A stretch of 64,000 nt of DNA, from contig NZ_GG668576.1 of assembly GCF_000160755.1 (NCBI RefSeq), forward strand, positions 792,271-856,270. The letters are read 5' to 3'. Source of the stretch: Proteus mirabilis ATCC 29906 (GTDB taxonomy: Bacteria > Pseudomonadota > Gammaproteobacteria > Enterobacterales > Enterobacteriaceae). This document shows, piece by piece, positions 38,462 to 48,213 of the stretch; the first letter of the stretch is position 1, and the number at the start of each line of letters is the position of its first letter. The notes under the pieces were generated by a model, which did not search any database, had not been told where the DNA came from, and saw only the letters and a list, made by a program, of their open reading frames with translations. A program made the translations under genes and the position numbers.

Positions 38462-39670
38462 ATGAACCTAAAGCCCCGCAACAATTCTTGGAAACGAAAT
38501 CTCTACATTGTCTGGTTTGGTTGTTTTTTAACGGGTGCCGGCTTTAGCTTGATTATGCCTTTTCTACCATTGTATGTAGAAGAGCTTGGCATTAAAGATC
38601 ATGAGTCCTTAAACCTATGGACTGGTGTCGCTTTTAGTATTACTTTTCTCTTTTCTGCCATAGCGGCACCTTTTTGGGGAAAATTGTCAGATAGAAAAGG
38701 ACGCAAATTAATGCTATTACGTTCTGCCTTAGGTATGGCGATCGTCATGGTACTCATTGGTTTTGCTCAAAATATTTGGCAACTGTTAATTTTACGCGCT
38801 TTATTAGGGGTATTAGGGGGTTTTGTGCCTAATGCTAATGCTCTTATCGCCACACAAGTGCCCGTTAAAAAAAGTGGTTGGGCATTAGGAACTCTTTCTA
38901 CGGGTGCGGTAAGTGGCGCATTAATTGGGCCATTAATTGGTGGAATACTTGCCGATCTCTACGGTTTACGTCCGGTTTTCTTTATTACAGCCGCGGTTTT
39001 ATTTATCTGTTTTATAGTGACCCTATTTTTTGTTAGCGAAAATTTTACCCCTGTTTCTAAAAAAGATGCATTATCCACCCAGCAAGTTTTTTCATCACTC
39101 AAAAATAAAAGATTAGTCATTTGCCTGTTTTTCACCACCATGATTATCCAAGTGGCAACAGGCTCTGTTACGCCTATTTTAACACTTTATATCCGTGATC
39201 TAGCCGGCTCTATCAGTAATCTTGCCTTTATTAGTGGTGTGATTGCATCTGTTCCCGGTATTGCCGCTTTAATTAGTGCCCCTCGTTTTGGCAAATTAGG
39301 TGATCGCATAGGCCCTGATAAGGTGCTTATTTTCACATTGGGTTTATCTATTTTTATGCTTATTCCGATGGCACTCGTCAGTAATTATTGGGAACTAGGC
39401 GCATTACGTTTTTTATTGGGTGCGGTAAACGCTGCCATGTTACCTGCGGTACAAACGCTTATTTTATACAATATTACGCCTGCAATTGCTGGTCGAATTT
39501 TCAGCTATAATCAAGCCTTACGAGATGTAGGAAATGTTACTGGACCGTTAATGGGCGCGTTTGTTGCGGCCAATTATGGATTTAGAGCTGTTTTTTATTT
39601 CACCGCTGCGGTGGTATTTTTTAATCTTATTTACTCATGGATAAGCTTTCGTACCCCGCAAAGAAAATAG
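38462..39670 (+). CDS. mdtG: MFS multidrug efflux transporter MdtG
   Basis: A 402-residue, 12-helix major facilitator. Strong resemblance to E. coli MdtG (YceE): [20 protein letters not shown] in part, [20 protein letters not shown] (the loop 2-3 motif), and [20 protein letters not shown] (in part). It exports drugs such as fosfomycin and deoxycholate in E. coli. AAGGAG precedes the ATG. Confidence 0.93.
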   Translation: MNLKPRNNSWKRNLYIVWFGCFLTGAGFSLIMPFLPLYVEELGIKDHESLNLWTGVAFSITFLFSAIAAPFWGKLSDRKGRKLMLLRSALGMAIVMVLIGFAQNIWQLLILRALLGVLGGFVPNANALIATQVPVKKSGWALGTLSTGAVSGALIGPLIGGILADLYGLRPVFFITAAVLFICFIVTLFFVSENFTPVSKKDALSTQQVFSSLKNKRLVICLFFTTMIIQVATGSVTPILTLYIRDLAGSISNLAFISGVIASVPGIAALISAPRFGKLGDRIGPDKVLIFTLGLSIFMLIPMALVSNYWELGALRFLLGAVNAAMLPAVQTLILYNITPAIAGRIFSYNQALRDVGNVTGPLMGAFVAANYGFRAVFYFTAAVVFFNLIYSWISFRTPQRK

Positions 39671-40090
39671 TCAAAAAATCCACCAATAGATTTAGTTAAT
39701 AGTTTTTTTTCAATAAAAAATTACACTTTCTCTCTTAAAGGTCTAATTGTTAATTTTTTTATTTTATTTTTCATAATTTATTGTTTAATAAGAAAAATAT
39801 TTACACACCACGTTTACACCTCTTTACTTTTTCTTGTCCTTTTTTTTCAAAAAATTGCAAGGTTAACTATTGCAAAATGAGATTTTTATCGACTTTTGCA
39901 CTAAAAAATGGTTTATAAAGTATTAAATATGCTTTTAGTCACTGAAGTTCACTAAAAGTGTGTTAAAAATATATTAATTAAATGTAGTAGCAATTGATAA
40001 CAGAATGAAATAATTCTGTATTGCCTCCTACTGATATTTTGTTCTTTTTACTTGCAAACGACCTGCAAAGGTTTTTTTTGGGAATTTAAG
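39671..40090. other. mdtG to peptide-transporter spacer
   Basis: 420 AT-rich bases containing the inverted repeat at 39932-39958; no gene is supported. A frame extension of the next gene to a TTG at 40052 is not convincing. Confidence 0.55.
39932..39958. repeat. Inverted repeat upstream of the POT transporter
   Basis: CTTTTAGT (39932-39939) and ACTAAAAG (39951-39958) with an 11-base spacer, about 130 bases before the start codon. A possible operator; no regulator is identified. Confidence 0.35.
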
Positions 40091-41626
40091 ATGCAATCTA
40101 CTCACTCAAAATCAAGCCGAACCTTTTTTGGCCATCCATACCCTTTAAGCTCTCTGTTCTTCACAGAAATGTGGGAGAGATTTTCTTTCTACGGTATTCG
40201 CCCATTATTAATCCTATTTATGGCTGCAACCGTTTATGAAGGTGGTATGGATATTCCTCGAGAGCAGGCATCTGCTATTGTGGGAATTTTTGCTGGTGGT
40301 GTTTATTTAACATCATTGCCAGGAGGTTGGCTGGCTGATAATTGGTTGGGACAACGTCTTGCGGTTTGGTATGGCTCTATCTTTATTGCATTAGGGCACC
40401 TTTCTATCGCACTTTCAGCGTTTTGGTCTCAGAACCTATTTTTTATCGGCTTATTGCTTATCGTATTAGGTACAGGCCTATTTAAAACCTGTGTCACTGT
40501 TATGGTGGGAACCCTGTATAAAAAAGATGATACACGCCGCGATGGTGGTTTCTCCTTGTTTTATATGGGGATCAATATGGGCTCGTTTATCGCACCGCTG
40601 ATCACTGGCTTCTTAGTTCGTGATTATGGCTGGCATTGGGGCTTTGGTATTGGTGGTATTGGTATGCTAGTTGCACTACTGATCTTCCGCTTTTATGCCG
40701 TACCGACAATGCGTCGTTTTGATAAAGAAGTTGGCTTAGATTCAAGTTGGGATCGCCCTACTGTTGTGCGTCGTAATGTCGGACAATGGGTATTAGCACT
40801 TGCTGTGATATTAATTGCCATTGTTGGTTTAATTATTTCAGGCACTATTCCATTTAATCCGGTTATTGTTGCCAATTTTATGGTTTATGTGATCTCCGGC
40901 AGTGTTATCGCCTATTTTATCTATTTATTCCTATTTGCAGGATTAAGTAGTAGTGACCGTTCTCGCCTGTTTGTTTGCTTCCTATTATTAGTTTCAGCGG
41001 CACTGTTCTGGTCTGCATTCGAACAAAAACCAACCTCATTTAACTTATTTGCTAACGACTATACTGATCTAAATTTTATGGGCTTTGAGATCCCTGCGGT
41101 TTGGTTCCAGTCCGTCAATGCGCTATTTATTATTATTCTTGCCCCTGTATTTAGCTGGTTATGGCCAATGCTAGCACGCAACAATATGAATTTAAGTAGC
41201 ATGAGCAAATTTGTGATTGGTATTTTATTCGCTGCAGGTGGCTTTACCGTCATGATGTACGCCTCTGAAAGCGTGCTTGCAACAGGCAGTGGTGTTTCAC
41301 CATTATGGTTAATTTCCAGTATTTTATTGCTGACCCTAGGTGAATTATGTTTAAGCCCTATAGGACTTGCGACGATGACCATTTTAGCGCCAGCAAGAAT
41401 GCGTGGACAGGTTATGGGTTTATGGTTCTGTGCGAGTGCATTAGGTAACTTAGCCGCAGGTTTAATGGGTGGAAATATTCGTCCTGATAAACTTGATGTT
41501 ATGCCTGATTTCTTCTCTCACGTCTCTATAGCATTGGTTATTTGTGCCGTTGTTCTTGCAGCATTAATTATTCCTGTGCGTAAACTGTTACAAAGTGCAG
41601 ATGATAAAGAGAATGCGCAAGCATAA
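40091..41626 (+). CDS. POT-family proton-dependent peptide transporter
   Basis: About 511 residues, around 14 membrane helices. The POT signature is intact: EMWERFSFYG (E-x-x-E-R-F) in helix 1, plus GTGLFKTCVTVMVG and FSLFYMGINMGSFIAP. It imports di- and tripeptides with protons. It is not especially close to the E. coli DtpA-D sequences I can recall, so no symbol is given. The ATG at 40091 starts MQSTHSKSSRTFFGHP; its ribosome site is weak. Confidence 0.88.
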   Translation: MQSTHSKSSRTFFGHPYPLSSLFFTEMWERFSFYGIRPLLILFMAATVYEGGMDIPREQASAIVGIFAGGVYLTSLPGGWLADNWLGQRLAVWYGSIFIALGHLSIALSAFWSQNLFFIGLLLIVLGTGLFKTCVTVMVGTLYKKDDTRRDGGFSLFYMGINMGSFIAPLITGFLVRDYGWHWGFGIGGIGMLVALLIFRFYAVPTMRRFDKEVGLDSSWDRPTVVRRNVGQWVLALAVILIAIVGLIISGTIPFNPVIVANFMVYVISGSVIAYFIYLFLFAGLSSSDRSRLFVCFLLLVSAALFWSAFEQKPTSFNLFANDYTDLNFMGFEIPAVWFQSVNALFIIILAPVFSWLWPMLARNNMNLSSMSKFVIGILFAAGGFTVMMYASESVLATGSGVSPLWLISSILLLTLGELCLSPIGLATMTILAPARMRGQVMGLWFCASALGNLAAGLMGGNIRPDKLDVMPDFFSHVSIALVICAVVLAALIIPVRKLLQSADDKENAQA

Positions 41627-41667
41627 TGAGTTTTAGGTAACATTTTTCACCCTATAACTCAACTACG

Positions 41668-41710
41668 CTCCTCAAATTAGACACTTCTACTCTAATTTGG
41701 GGAGTTTTTT
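41668..41710 (+). terminator. Terminator after the peptide transporter
   Basis: A 14-pair stem (41668-41681 with 41691-41704, one G-T pair) and 9-base loop, then T6. Confidence 0.9.
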
Positions 41711-41950
41711 ATAAAATTAAAATATAAATGCAAAGTTCTATATAGAGATACACCACAGATATTAGAAATAAAGAAAATAGGTCTCACAGACTATATCCTG
41801 AAAGTGACAATAAAAAATGATATCATAGAAGCGAAATTTACGAGATAATGCTTCAATAGAAAATTTTCGTTCTGCTTAAAATTGAGTCTTTTAATTAAAT
41901 AAATTAAAATGTTAACCTTGAAAACTACTCAAGGGTATAGGATAAGCCAT

Positions 41951-42265
41951 ATGCTAAACAAAAAAGAAAAAAACATATTGAGAAATATAGAAAAAAGTGT
42001 TTTATGTAGGAATATAAAATTTAATATAAAGTGTAATTTACAAACCACTTTTTTTACAATAGTTTTCTCTCTTTTCTTTATTTTTAGTAAAAGTATAACT
42101 CTTACACTACAAAGTAAAATATCAATTAGCTTATTAATCGTTCTATTTGTATATTTATTTGGCTCATGGCATTCATTCCGAAATATAAAACTAGCAACAA
42201 AATTGACAATTATATATATAAAAATAAAAATAAAAAATTTAGTTATCAGTATATTCCGAAAGTAA
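41951..42265 (+). CDS. Small two-helix membrane protein, possibly immunity
   Basis: About 104 residues, lysine-rich, with two hydrophobic segments (TTFFTIVFSLFFIFS; ISISLLIVLFVYLFG) and basic ends. No known family recognised. The ATG at 41951 has AGGA 8 bases upstream; a frame extension to 41909 does not. It converges with the Hcp-linked effector gene and overlaps its 3' end by 27 bases. Position and membrane nature would fit an immunity protein, but immunity genes usually share the effector's strand. Confidence 0.5.
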   Translation: MLNKKEKNILRNIEKSVLCRNIKFNIKCNLQTTFFTIVFSLFFIFSKSITLTLQSKISISLLIVLFVYLFGSWHSFRNIKLATKLTIIYIKIKIKNLVISIFRK

Positions 42266-43177
42266 TAACCTAAACTTATTTGCTGCCATAGCAGAAGTAT
42301 ATAAGAAATAAGGATGTGACATTTGTTTTACTTTAAATGTAAAATCAGCACGCATTGCATGCCATAAAAAAAGCCCCCCCCCTTTTCCATTCAACCAACG
42401 ATCAATTAAGCTAGGATACATAGCTTTATTTCTATTTTTTATAGGAATAAAAGGAGTATTTAGTAACCTTTTAGGATCTTTTAATTTAACTAATGCACCA
42501 AATGAAAGAAACAAACTAACACCAAAATCTACTGTCTTGTAAGTCAACGCCCCGCTATTCCTACTATATCCCGCATATTCAGAAATATCAGCCATAATAT
42601 TTTGTATATAATTATTATTATACCCTCCAGACTCACCTTTAGTTATCTCATATTGGATGATAGCACTATGTTCAGCGATATCACTAAATCCTGTTGCAAT
42701 AGCCAAAGTACCTATTCCTTTTAATTTATTTGATCTCACTATTTTTCCTGTTTTAAATGTCAAATATCCACCCGCTATTTGAACACCACCACCAAGGACT
42801 TGAAACCCTTCTCTTGTATAGAAAATCCATCCCTGCTCTTCAAATTTTTTTGTACTTTCATAAATAGACCAGTCTTTTCTTCTCCCCTTCTGATAATCCG
42901 TCTCTTCATTTTGATATAAATAAATAAGACCATTAAATATATTTTGGCGGCTATTTCTATAAGTAAAATAATCTTCACCACTATTCATTTTTCGATAAAA
43001 TTCTTCACGTAAATATGCTATCGTCCTACTAATATTCTCCCTATAAATTGTTTTTATTTCGGGATCATGCAAAAGATAAACTGTCGCACGCTCAGAAAGA
43101 GTTTTCAATTTACGACAATAATCATCAAATTCACGATTGTAAGCTGGTATAGTTGATAATACTCTAGCTGTTGGCAT
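42239..43177 (-). CDS. Hcp-linked putative T6SS effector (DUF4225-like)
   Basis: A 312-residue protein that starts on the last base of the hcp gene, so it is co-translated. The N-terminal ~120 residues are charged and helical. The middle has a glycine-rich, membrane-like segment (GFQVLGGGVQIAGGYLTFKTG, seen in part, about 123-143) and a second (GIGTLAIATGFSDIAEHSAI, about 154-173), resembling DUF4225 proteins found as secretion cargo. No signal peptide. Direct linkage to hcp suggests delivery by type VI secretion; the activity is unknown, possibly membrane-targeting. Confidence 0.6.
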   Translation of the reverse strand: MPTARVLSTIPAYNREFDDYCRKLKTLSERATVYLLHDPEIKTIYRENISRTIAYLREEFYRKMNSGEDYFTYRNSRQNIFNGLIYLYQNEETDYQKGRRKDWSIYESTKKFEEQGWIFYTREGFQVLGGGVQIAGGYLTFKTGKIVRSNKLKGIGTLAIATGFSDIAEHSAIIQYEITKGESGGYNNNYIQNIMADISEYAGYSRNSGALTYKTVDFGVSLFLSFGALVKLKDPKRLLNTPFIPIKNRNKAMYPSLIDRWLNGKGGGLFLWHAMRADFTFKVKQMSHPYFLYTSAMAANKFRLLLSEYTDN

Positions 43178-43656
43178 CAGAACCCCCTTTCATCCCAAAT
43201 GCTATAAGAACTTGTTCCTGCCGTTACGTGTTCCCACACCACTGATTTAAATCGTATTGAAAGACTTTCTTCTGGCTGAGAATCATTATGTGTCACAGAA
43301 TTAGGATAGAAACAGTTTAAGTTAGTAATAGAAGCTTCTGTAAGTTTTATTTTATAATATAATTCAACTCCACCAGACATAGAGGTACGATAAAATGAAA
43401 AATTACAAGTTAATATTTCATTATTTGTCAATGCCTGAGCAAGCAATGGGGATGATTTATCAATTGGCTTACGAATATCTATTGGTTGAAAACTAACATT
43501 TTGGCTAATAGAAATATTAGAGGAAAATTCAAATATTAGTATTTCATCTTCATGACCAATCTGGTATTTATTACCAATAGAATCAATCGTTGAAGCTCCC
43601 CGTGAAATCAATCCTTGTTTGTTGCCTGTTATTGACAGATAGATGATATTTGCCAT
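43177..43656 (-). CDS. hcp: Hcp-family type VI secretion protein (orphan)
   Basis: A 159-residue Hcp. The start MANIIYLSITGNKQGLISRG, then IGNKYQIGHEDEILIFEF, IDKSSPLLAQALTNNE and YRTSMSGGVELYYKI match the Hcp family throughout. Hcp hexamers stack into the T6SS tube and carry effectors in their lumen. No other T6SS structural genes are in the window, so it is an auxiliary hcp module. AAAGGA precedes the ATG. The effector-like gene follows directly. Confidence 0.9.
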   Translation of the reverse strand: MANIIYLSITGNKQGLISRGASTIDSIGNKYQIGHEDEILIFEFSSNISISQNVSFQPIDIRKPIDKSSPLLAQALTNNEILTCNFSFYRTSMSGGVELYYKIKLTEASITNLNCFYPNSVTHNDSQPEESLSIRFKSVVWEHVTAGTSSYSIWDERGF

Positions 43657-44198
43657 ACTTTATCCTTTATAATACCTAATGTTACAAGTTTTTAAGTTAG
43701 TCAATATTAGTTTAATAAAATTAAATCATTATACGACCAATATCAATACTAAGTAAAAACATTTAATTTATAAATAATATAGTCAAACTATTGTTAACAA
43801 TACCACAAAATTTTACTAAAACTAGCTAGAGATTAAAAAATTTGAATCACTTCAAGTAATTTATTGTCATTTTACAATTGTTGAAGTTTTACTCTTTTTT
43901 TATAGAGCCTATTAATTTTATAAATAATCCTGATATAGATTGATTGTTTTTCAGGTATAAATGCTCTGTGCACTTCATCAATCATTTATAGTTAAAAAAT
44001 AAATTAAGCTATTTTTGTTATAAAAATATTTATTCTTCAAATATTTTCTTGATCTTATTGACAAATACTCCATTTTTAATAATTCATTAATTATATTATT
44101 CTAAATCCCCTACTTCTTATTTTTACTTCCAGCCACTTTTTATCACTGTTTTGCTCTGCTAAATTGTTTCTTCTTCCTCTTTCCGATTAAGGTACTTT
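43657..44198. other. Divergent hcp-phzF spacer
   Basis: 542 strongly AT-rich bases with promoters for hcp (left) and the PhzF gene (right) presumed. No gene, repeat or clear operator seen. Confidence 0.5.
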
Positions 44199-44978
44199 AT
44201 GAACACGCTTCCCATTTATTATGTTAACGCTTTTACTTCAACACCTTTTTCCGGAAATCCGGCTGCGGTTATTTTGTTAGATAAATGGCTACCCGATGAC
44301 ACACTACTTAAATTAGCTAATGAGATTGGTTTATCTGAAACGGCTTTTTTAGTTGCCAATCATATTCGCTGGTTTACGCCTAAAGTAGAAGTTCCCCTAT
44401 GTGGTCATGCGACTTTAGCTACGGCTTTTGTATTAAAAACGATTAACAAAGCACCTGCGACAAGCTTTAAATTCCATTCTCTGTCTGGAGAACTCACGGT
44501 ATCTTGTCACTCCTCAAGTTTTACTCTCGATTTTCCTCAAGTACCTGCATCATTAAATCCAACCATAAAACCGTCATTAGAAGCGGCACTAAACATAGAT
44601 ATTGAAGAAGTTTGGCAATCTCACGACAGATATACCTGCTTTGTGGCTGATCCTAACAAGGTTATTGATTATCAACCTGACTTTAATGCTATAACACAAC
44701 TACCACTTCCCGGTGTAATATTGACGGCGAAAGGTCATGCGCCTTTTGATTTTATTTCACGCTTTTTTGCACCACGTAAAGGGGTTAATGAAGATCCGGT
44801 AACTGGCACTTCACATTGTGTATTAGCACCAATTTGGGCAAAAAAATTAAACAAAGATAAATTAAATGCCAGACAAGTTTCCGCGAGGGGAGGCAATATA
44901 CAGTGTGAACTCAAACAAGAGCGCTTATTGCTTACTGGTGATGCTGTACTATTTTTAACCGGTGAAATAACCTTTTAA
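44199..44978 (+). CDS. PhzF-family isomerase
   Basis: A 259-residue protein of the PhzF/YddE fold. Family marks: VNAFTSTPFSGNPAAV at the N-terminus, the catalytic-glutamate region GLSETAFLV, CGHATLA, and NEDPVTGTSHC near the C-terminus. Members isomerise or epimerise small acids such as trans-2,3-dihydro-3-hydroxyanthranilate in phenazine makers; YddE-like enteric members have no proven substrate. AAGG precedes the ATG. Confidence 0.87.
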   Translation: MNTLPIYYVNAFTSTPFSGNPAAVILLDKWLPDDTLLKLANEIGLSETAFLVANHIRWFTPKVEVPLCGHATLATAFVLKTINKAPATSFKFHSLSGELTVSCHSSSFTLDFPQVPASLNPTIKPSLEAALNIDIEEVWQSHDRYTCFVADPNKVIDYQPDFNAITQLPLPGVILTAKGHAPFDFISRFFAPRKGVNEDPVTGTSHCVLAPIWAKKLNKDKLNARQVSARGGNIQCELKQERLLLTGDAVLFLTGEITF

Positions 44979-44984
44979 AATTAA

Positions 44985-45025
44985 AGAGGAATATCATCTA
45001 TTCCTCTCCTTTGCTTTCATTTTTC
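44985..45025 (+). terminator. Terminator after the PhzF gene
   Basis: AGAGGAATA (44985-44993) pairs with TATTCCTCT (44999-45007), 5-base loop; the tail is moderately T-rich (CCTTTGCTTTCATTTTT). Confidence 0.55.
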
Positions 45026-45078
45026 TCTATTTTATACTTTAGGATCATCCCTACTGTATAGAAAGATAAGGTTTTATT

Positions 45079-45501
45079 ATGTCCACAACGGATTTATCTC
45101 TAGAGTTGCAAGATAAAATTAAACACTCAATCACCCGCGTCTCTAAAGTTATTTTTCCAACCACCACCAATCATCACTCCACACTCTTTGGCGGAACGGC
45201 ATTAGCATGGATGGATGAAGTCTCTTTTATTACCGCTACGCGCTTTTGCCGTAAACGTTTAGTGACAGTTTCTACAGAGAAAATTAATTTTAATCACCCT
45301 ATTCCTTCTGGCACCATTATTGAATTAGTTGGTGAGGTAATACGTGTCGGGCGTACCAGTCTAACGGTAAATGTTTCTATTTTTCTCGAAGATATGTATG
45401 CCGAAGGACGAGAAGAAGTGATCCACGGCCAATTCAATTTTGTTGCCGTTGATGAGCATGGTAAGCCAACCCCTTTATTCGATAAACCATCGCTTTTATA
45501 A
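45079..45501 (+). CDS. Hotdog-fold acyl-CoA thioesterase
   Basis: A 140-residue single hotdog domain of the YciA/BACH type. Diagnostic blocks: NHHSTLFGGTALAWMDEVSF with the catalytic Asp, VTVSTEKINFNHPI, and VGRTSLTVNVSIF. It hydrolyses acyl-CoAs to free acid and CoA. It has its own upstream spacer and terminator. Confidence 0.9.
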   Translation: MSTTDLSLELQDKIKHSITRVSKVIFPTTTNHHSTLFGGTALAWMDEVSFITATRFCRKRLVTVSTEKINFNHPIPSGTIIELVGEVIRVGRTSLTVNVSIFLEDMYAEGREEVIHGQFNFVAVDEHGKPTPLFDKPSLL

Positions 45502-45509
45502 CCGCTAAT

Positions 45510-45550
45510 CTGTCGTTTTATTCTTCAAATTAAAAACGACAGGTTTTATT
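45510..45550 (+). terminator. Terminator after the thioesterase gene
   Basis: CTGTCGTTTT (45510-45519) pairs with AAAACGACAG (45533-45542), 13-base loop, tail GTTTTATT. Confidence 0.8.
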
Positions 45551-45601
45551 ATGCTGTGGGTTAATTAATATCGTCCGATTTTATTTGATCAGATAAATCT
45601 T

Positions 45602-45701
45602 TGTGGATACTTTTCAATCACATGAAAATATCAAATAAAATCAATGGGTAAATTGATTACTCACATGTAAAGCAAGAGTTATCCACAGTTAATGTGGATA
45701 A
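45602..45701. promoter_or_regulatory. DnaA-box cluster
   Basis: Two perfect DnaA boxes face each other 5 bases apart: TTATCCACA at 45679-45687 and TGTGGATAA at 45693-45701. A third near-match, TGTGGATAC, lies at 45602-45610, and a near-consensus IHF-type sequence (AATCAATGGGTAA) at 45639-45651. The spacer between convergent genes has no other evident job. Similar arrangements occur at DnaA-controlling loci such as DARS or datA in E. coli; the gene neighbourhood here does not prove homology. Confidence 0.6.
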
Positions 45702-45729
45702 CAGGAAGACGTTGCAACAACTTTAGCCG

Positions 45730-46047
45730 TTAAATAACACAAATTTTTATCACTTCAAATTCAATTTGGCATACAGTCAACTTTGCCCCCGTGATTGCAC
45801 TTTCAGCCATCACTATCTCTGTTGATGATTGATAACGGCGACACACCTCTAGAGCTAATTCAATACTGGGCTCAATTAATAAAATAGCGCCGATATTTTC
45901 AACCGTCGTCGGAAAATCACTCTCTGAGGAGATGGTATAGAGTAAAGATTGCTGATCTTGGGCAATTTGTTGCGCTTTATCTGTTGCGGCTTGATTAACT
46001 CTTTGTTGTTTAGCGGAGTCACCGCCACCAGAATGCAGATAGATCAT
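45730..46047 (-). CDS. Hypothetical protein
   Basis: 105 residues, no signal or membrane segment. The N-terminal part is polar (SGGGDSAKQQRVNQAATDKA, then a glutamine-rich run) and the C-terminal half is more hydrophobic (IGAILLIEPSIELALEVCRR, VCQIEFEVIKICVI). No family recognised. The ribosome site is poor. It lies 130 bases downstream of the adhesin gene on the same strand. Confidence 0.5.
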   Translation of the reverse strand: MIYLHSGGGDSAKQQRVNQAATDKAQQIAQDQQSLLYTISSESDFPTTVENIGAILLIEPSIELALEVCRRYQSSTEIVMAESAITGAKLTVCQIEFEVIKICVI

Positions 46048-46178
46048 TATTTACTCATCTTATCAAACAAAGGTTGTTATCTTTATTATTTAGCAAATAC
46101 AAATAAAAGCCAATTTATAATAGAAGATAACAACCTTATTTGTTGCTCTATCCTAGTTAATAGAACATAAAGTTGATA

Positions 46179-47762
46179 TTACCAACCATAAGAGATCCCT
46201 CCACCAACTACAGCTCTATCTTCCGTATTCCATGATGCTGATACACGAATAACGGCATTGTCGATAATTTGATATTGTGCTCCCGTTGCCAGTGCATTGG
46301 CGTTACGATAATTCCCAACACCAACACCTAAACTAAAGGTGCGATCAGTGACATAAGGAATATTTGCCATCGCTGCAACAGAAGCAACACCCGCACTTGC
46401 TCTTTTGTCAGCTTTATCTATCTTATTATCCATATTTTTAAGCGCGGCTTTGTTATCAATAAAAATATTCTTAATCTTCTCATTGGTATACTGATTTGCA
46501 ACTAAAATTGAATCTTTTCTTGATTGTTCAATATAATCTCTCAAAGATTCATCTCTTTCATTAATTATTGTATTTGTAGTATTAATATACTCACTTTCTT
46601 TCTGAGTGATATATTTTTCACGCTCTCGTGTGATCTTTTTATTGTTCTGTATGATGATATTATCAATACCTGAAGCAATTTTAGCTATTTCACTATCCGT
46701 ATAATGATTAGCATTTGTTTCTGATTTATTTACTTTATCATCTGTTGAAATTAAAATTTCATTTTTTGTGTTATCAATGTGCGCCACCACTTTATCATTA
46801 TGTTCATTTACTTTAAAGTCCGTATATGATTTCCCCTTATTTTCAATTTCAATTATTTTACTATTTGTATAATCTTTAATATTATTTTCAGATTTAGATA
46901 ATTGATTATCTGTATATTGATTTGCTTTTTTTTCTGCATTATTTGCTAATTCATTGGCTTTTTCTTCACTTTTTTTTAACGTTAAAGAATTTGTATTATC
47001 TATATAGGATTTTATAGTGTTATTATTTTCATTTATTTGATTTTTTGTATCATTAATAATGAATTCTTTTTCCTTTTGTATTTCATTATATATTTTTTCA
47101 TTATTATCACTAATATGATTATCAGCTTCTTTTAGAACACTTTGACTTTCTTTTTTTAATTGAGCAACATTAACCGCATCAGTATTTTCTGTACCTGCGG
47201 CAACATTAACTATCTGCCGTTGATTATCATTACTCCCTATTGATAATGAATTATTGCGATTATTAGTGCTTTTATCCCCCAATATAATAGCATTACTTGC
47301 TGTTCCGAATGAGTGACTTCCTATAATAACCGAGTGACTTGCATCATCAGTAAGTTGACTATTACCGCCTAAAACAACACTATTTTCTGCATTATTTGTA
47401 ATATTTTCACCGATACTAATGGCATTTTTTTTCTGGCTAACTGCTCCTGAACCAATGGAAATCGCCCCGTTACCAATAGACGTTGCACCACTACCTAATG
47501 ACAATGTATTATCGCCAATTGCGGTACTTTTATGTCCAATAGCCGTTGCATTTTCACCTTCAGCCCCTGCACTTGCGCCAATCGCTGTTGATTGATCTGA
47601 ATGCGCCCAAGTATTATATCCAAGTGCCGTCGATTCATTACCATCAGCTTTACTGCTGTCACCTAAAGATGTCGTCTTATTGGCATAAGTTAAAGGAGAT
47701 GATGATAATAATATAATAACTAATAATTTTATTTTAAAACTTTTGTGTCTAATCATATTCAT
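46179..47762 (-). CDS. Trimeric autotransporter adhesin (YadA-like)
   Basis: About 527 residues. Signal peptide (ends near SSPLTYA), then a head of short repeats of the Hep_Hag type (STAIG, NALSIG-like motifs: STALGYN, STAIGAS, ATAIGHK, TSIGNGAISIGSG) to about residue 190, a YadA-type neck (NVAAGTENTDAVNVAQL), a long coiled-coil stalk with recurring YTD/YTN motifs, and the C-terminal four-strand anchor ending ISYGW. It forms a trimer in the outer membrane and mediates adhesion. The ATG at 47762 or 47756 gives a compact signal peptide; the frame begins at 47816. Confidence 0.9.
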   Translation of the reverse strand: MNMIRHKSFKIKLLVIILLSSSPLTYANKTTSLGDSSKADGNESTALGYNTWAHSDQSTAIGASAGAEGENATAIGHKSTAIGDNTLSLGSGATSIGNGAISIGSGAVSQKKNAISIGENITNNAENSVVLGGNSQLTDDASHSVIIGSHSFGTASNAIILGDKSTNNRNNSLSIGSNDNQRQIVNVAAGTENTDAVNVAQLKKESQSVLKEADNHISDNNEKIYNEIQKEKEFIINDTKNQINENNNTIKSYIDNTNSLTLKKSEEKANELANNAEKKANQYTDNQLSKSENNIKDYTNSKIIEIENKGKSYTDFKVNEHNDKVVAHIDNTKNEILISTDDKVNKSETNANHYTDSEIAKIASGIDNIIIQNNKKITREREKYITQKESEYINTTNTIINERDESLRDYIEQSRKDSILVANQYTNEKIKNIFIDNKAALKNMDNKIDKADKRASAGVASVAAMANIPYVTDRTFSLGVGVGNYRNANALATGAQYQIIDNAVIRVSASWNTEDRAVVGGGISYGW

Positions 47763-48213
47763 ATTACCTATAACTAACAAACCTATATATAGAATAATAT
47801 GTATTTTATTTTTCACACATTATAAATTTTTAAAAATAAATTAATAACAAATAAAAATAACTTTAATTTAATATAGTCTTATTTTGATACAATTCACTTT
47901 GCTATATATAACAACGTTTTTTTTATTTATATTTAAAAATAAATCAATAACTAAAGAGAAATAAGAAACAAATTGAAAAAAACAAGAGTTGAACATTTCA
48001 AATAAAAAAACAAATTTAATAAAAATATTATTTTTTATTTTTGAGAACTAGATCAAAAAACAGTCTCGTTATATTTTAAGTTCATATTTTATATAATCGT
48101 TAATATAAGGTTAATATGTCAAAATAATAACATACAAAAAACCACAGAATTGATTTGCCTTTAAAATATGTCATTGGCTATTCTGTGGTTTTTTACTATT
48201 ACCTTTTCATACA
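47763..48213. other. namA-adhesin spacer
   Basis: About 450 very AT-rich bases with the namA terminator (48136-48194) and the presumed adhesin promoter. No gene seen. Confidence 0.6.
48136..48194 (-). terminator. Bidirectional terminator after namA
   Basis: AAAAAACCACAGAAT (48136-48150) pairs with ATTCTGTGGTTTTTT (48180-48194), 15 bp with a 29-base loop; each strand gets a U6 run. Confidence 0.82.

Noticed and set aside
42775..42981. Alternate frame inside the Hcp-linked effector gene
   Set aside because: Shadow frame on the same strand; the main frame is coupled to hcp and spans 312 codons.
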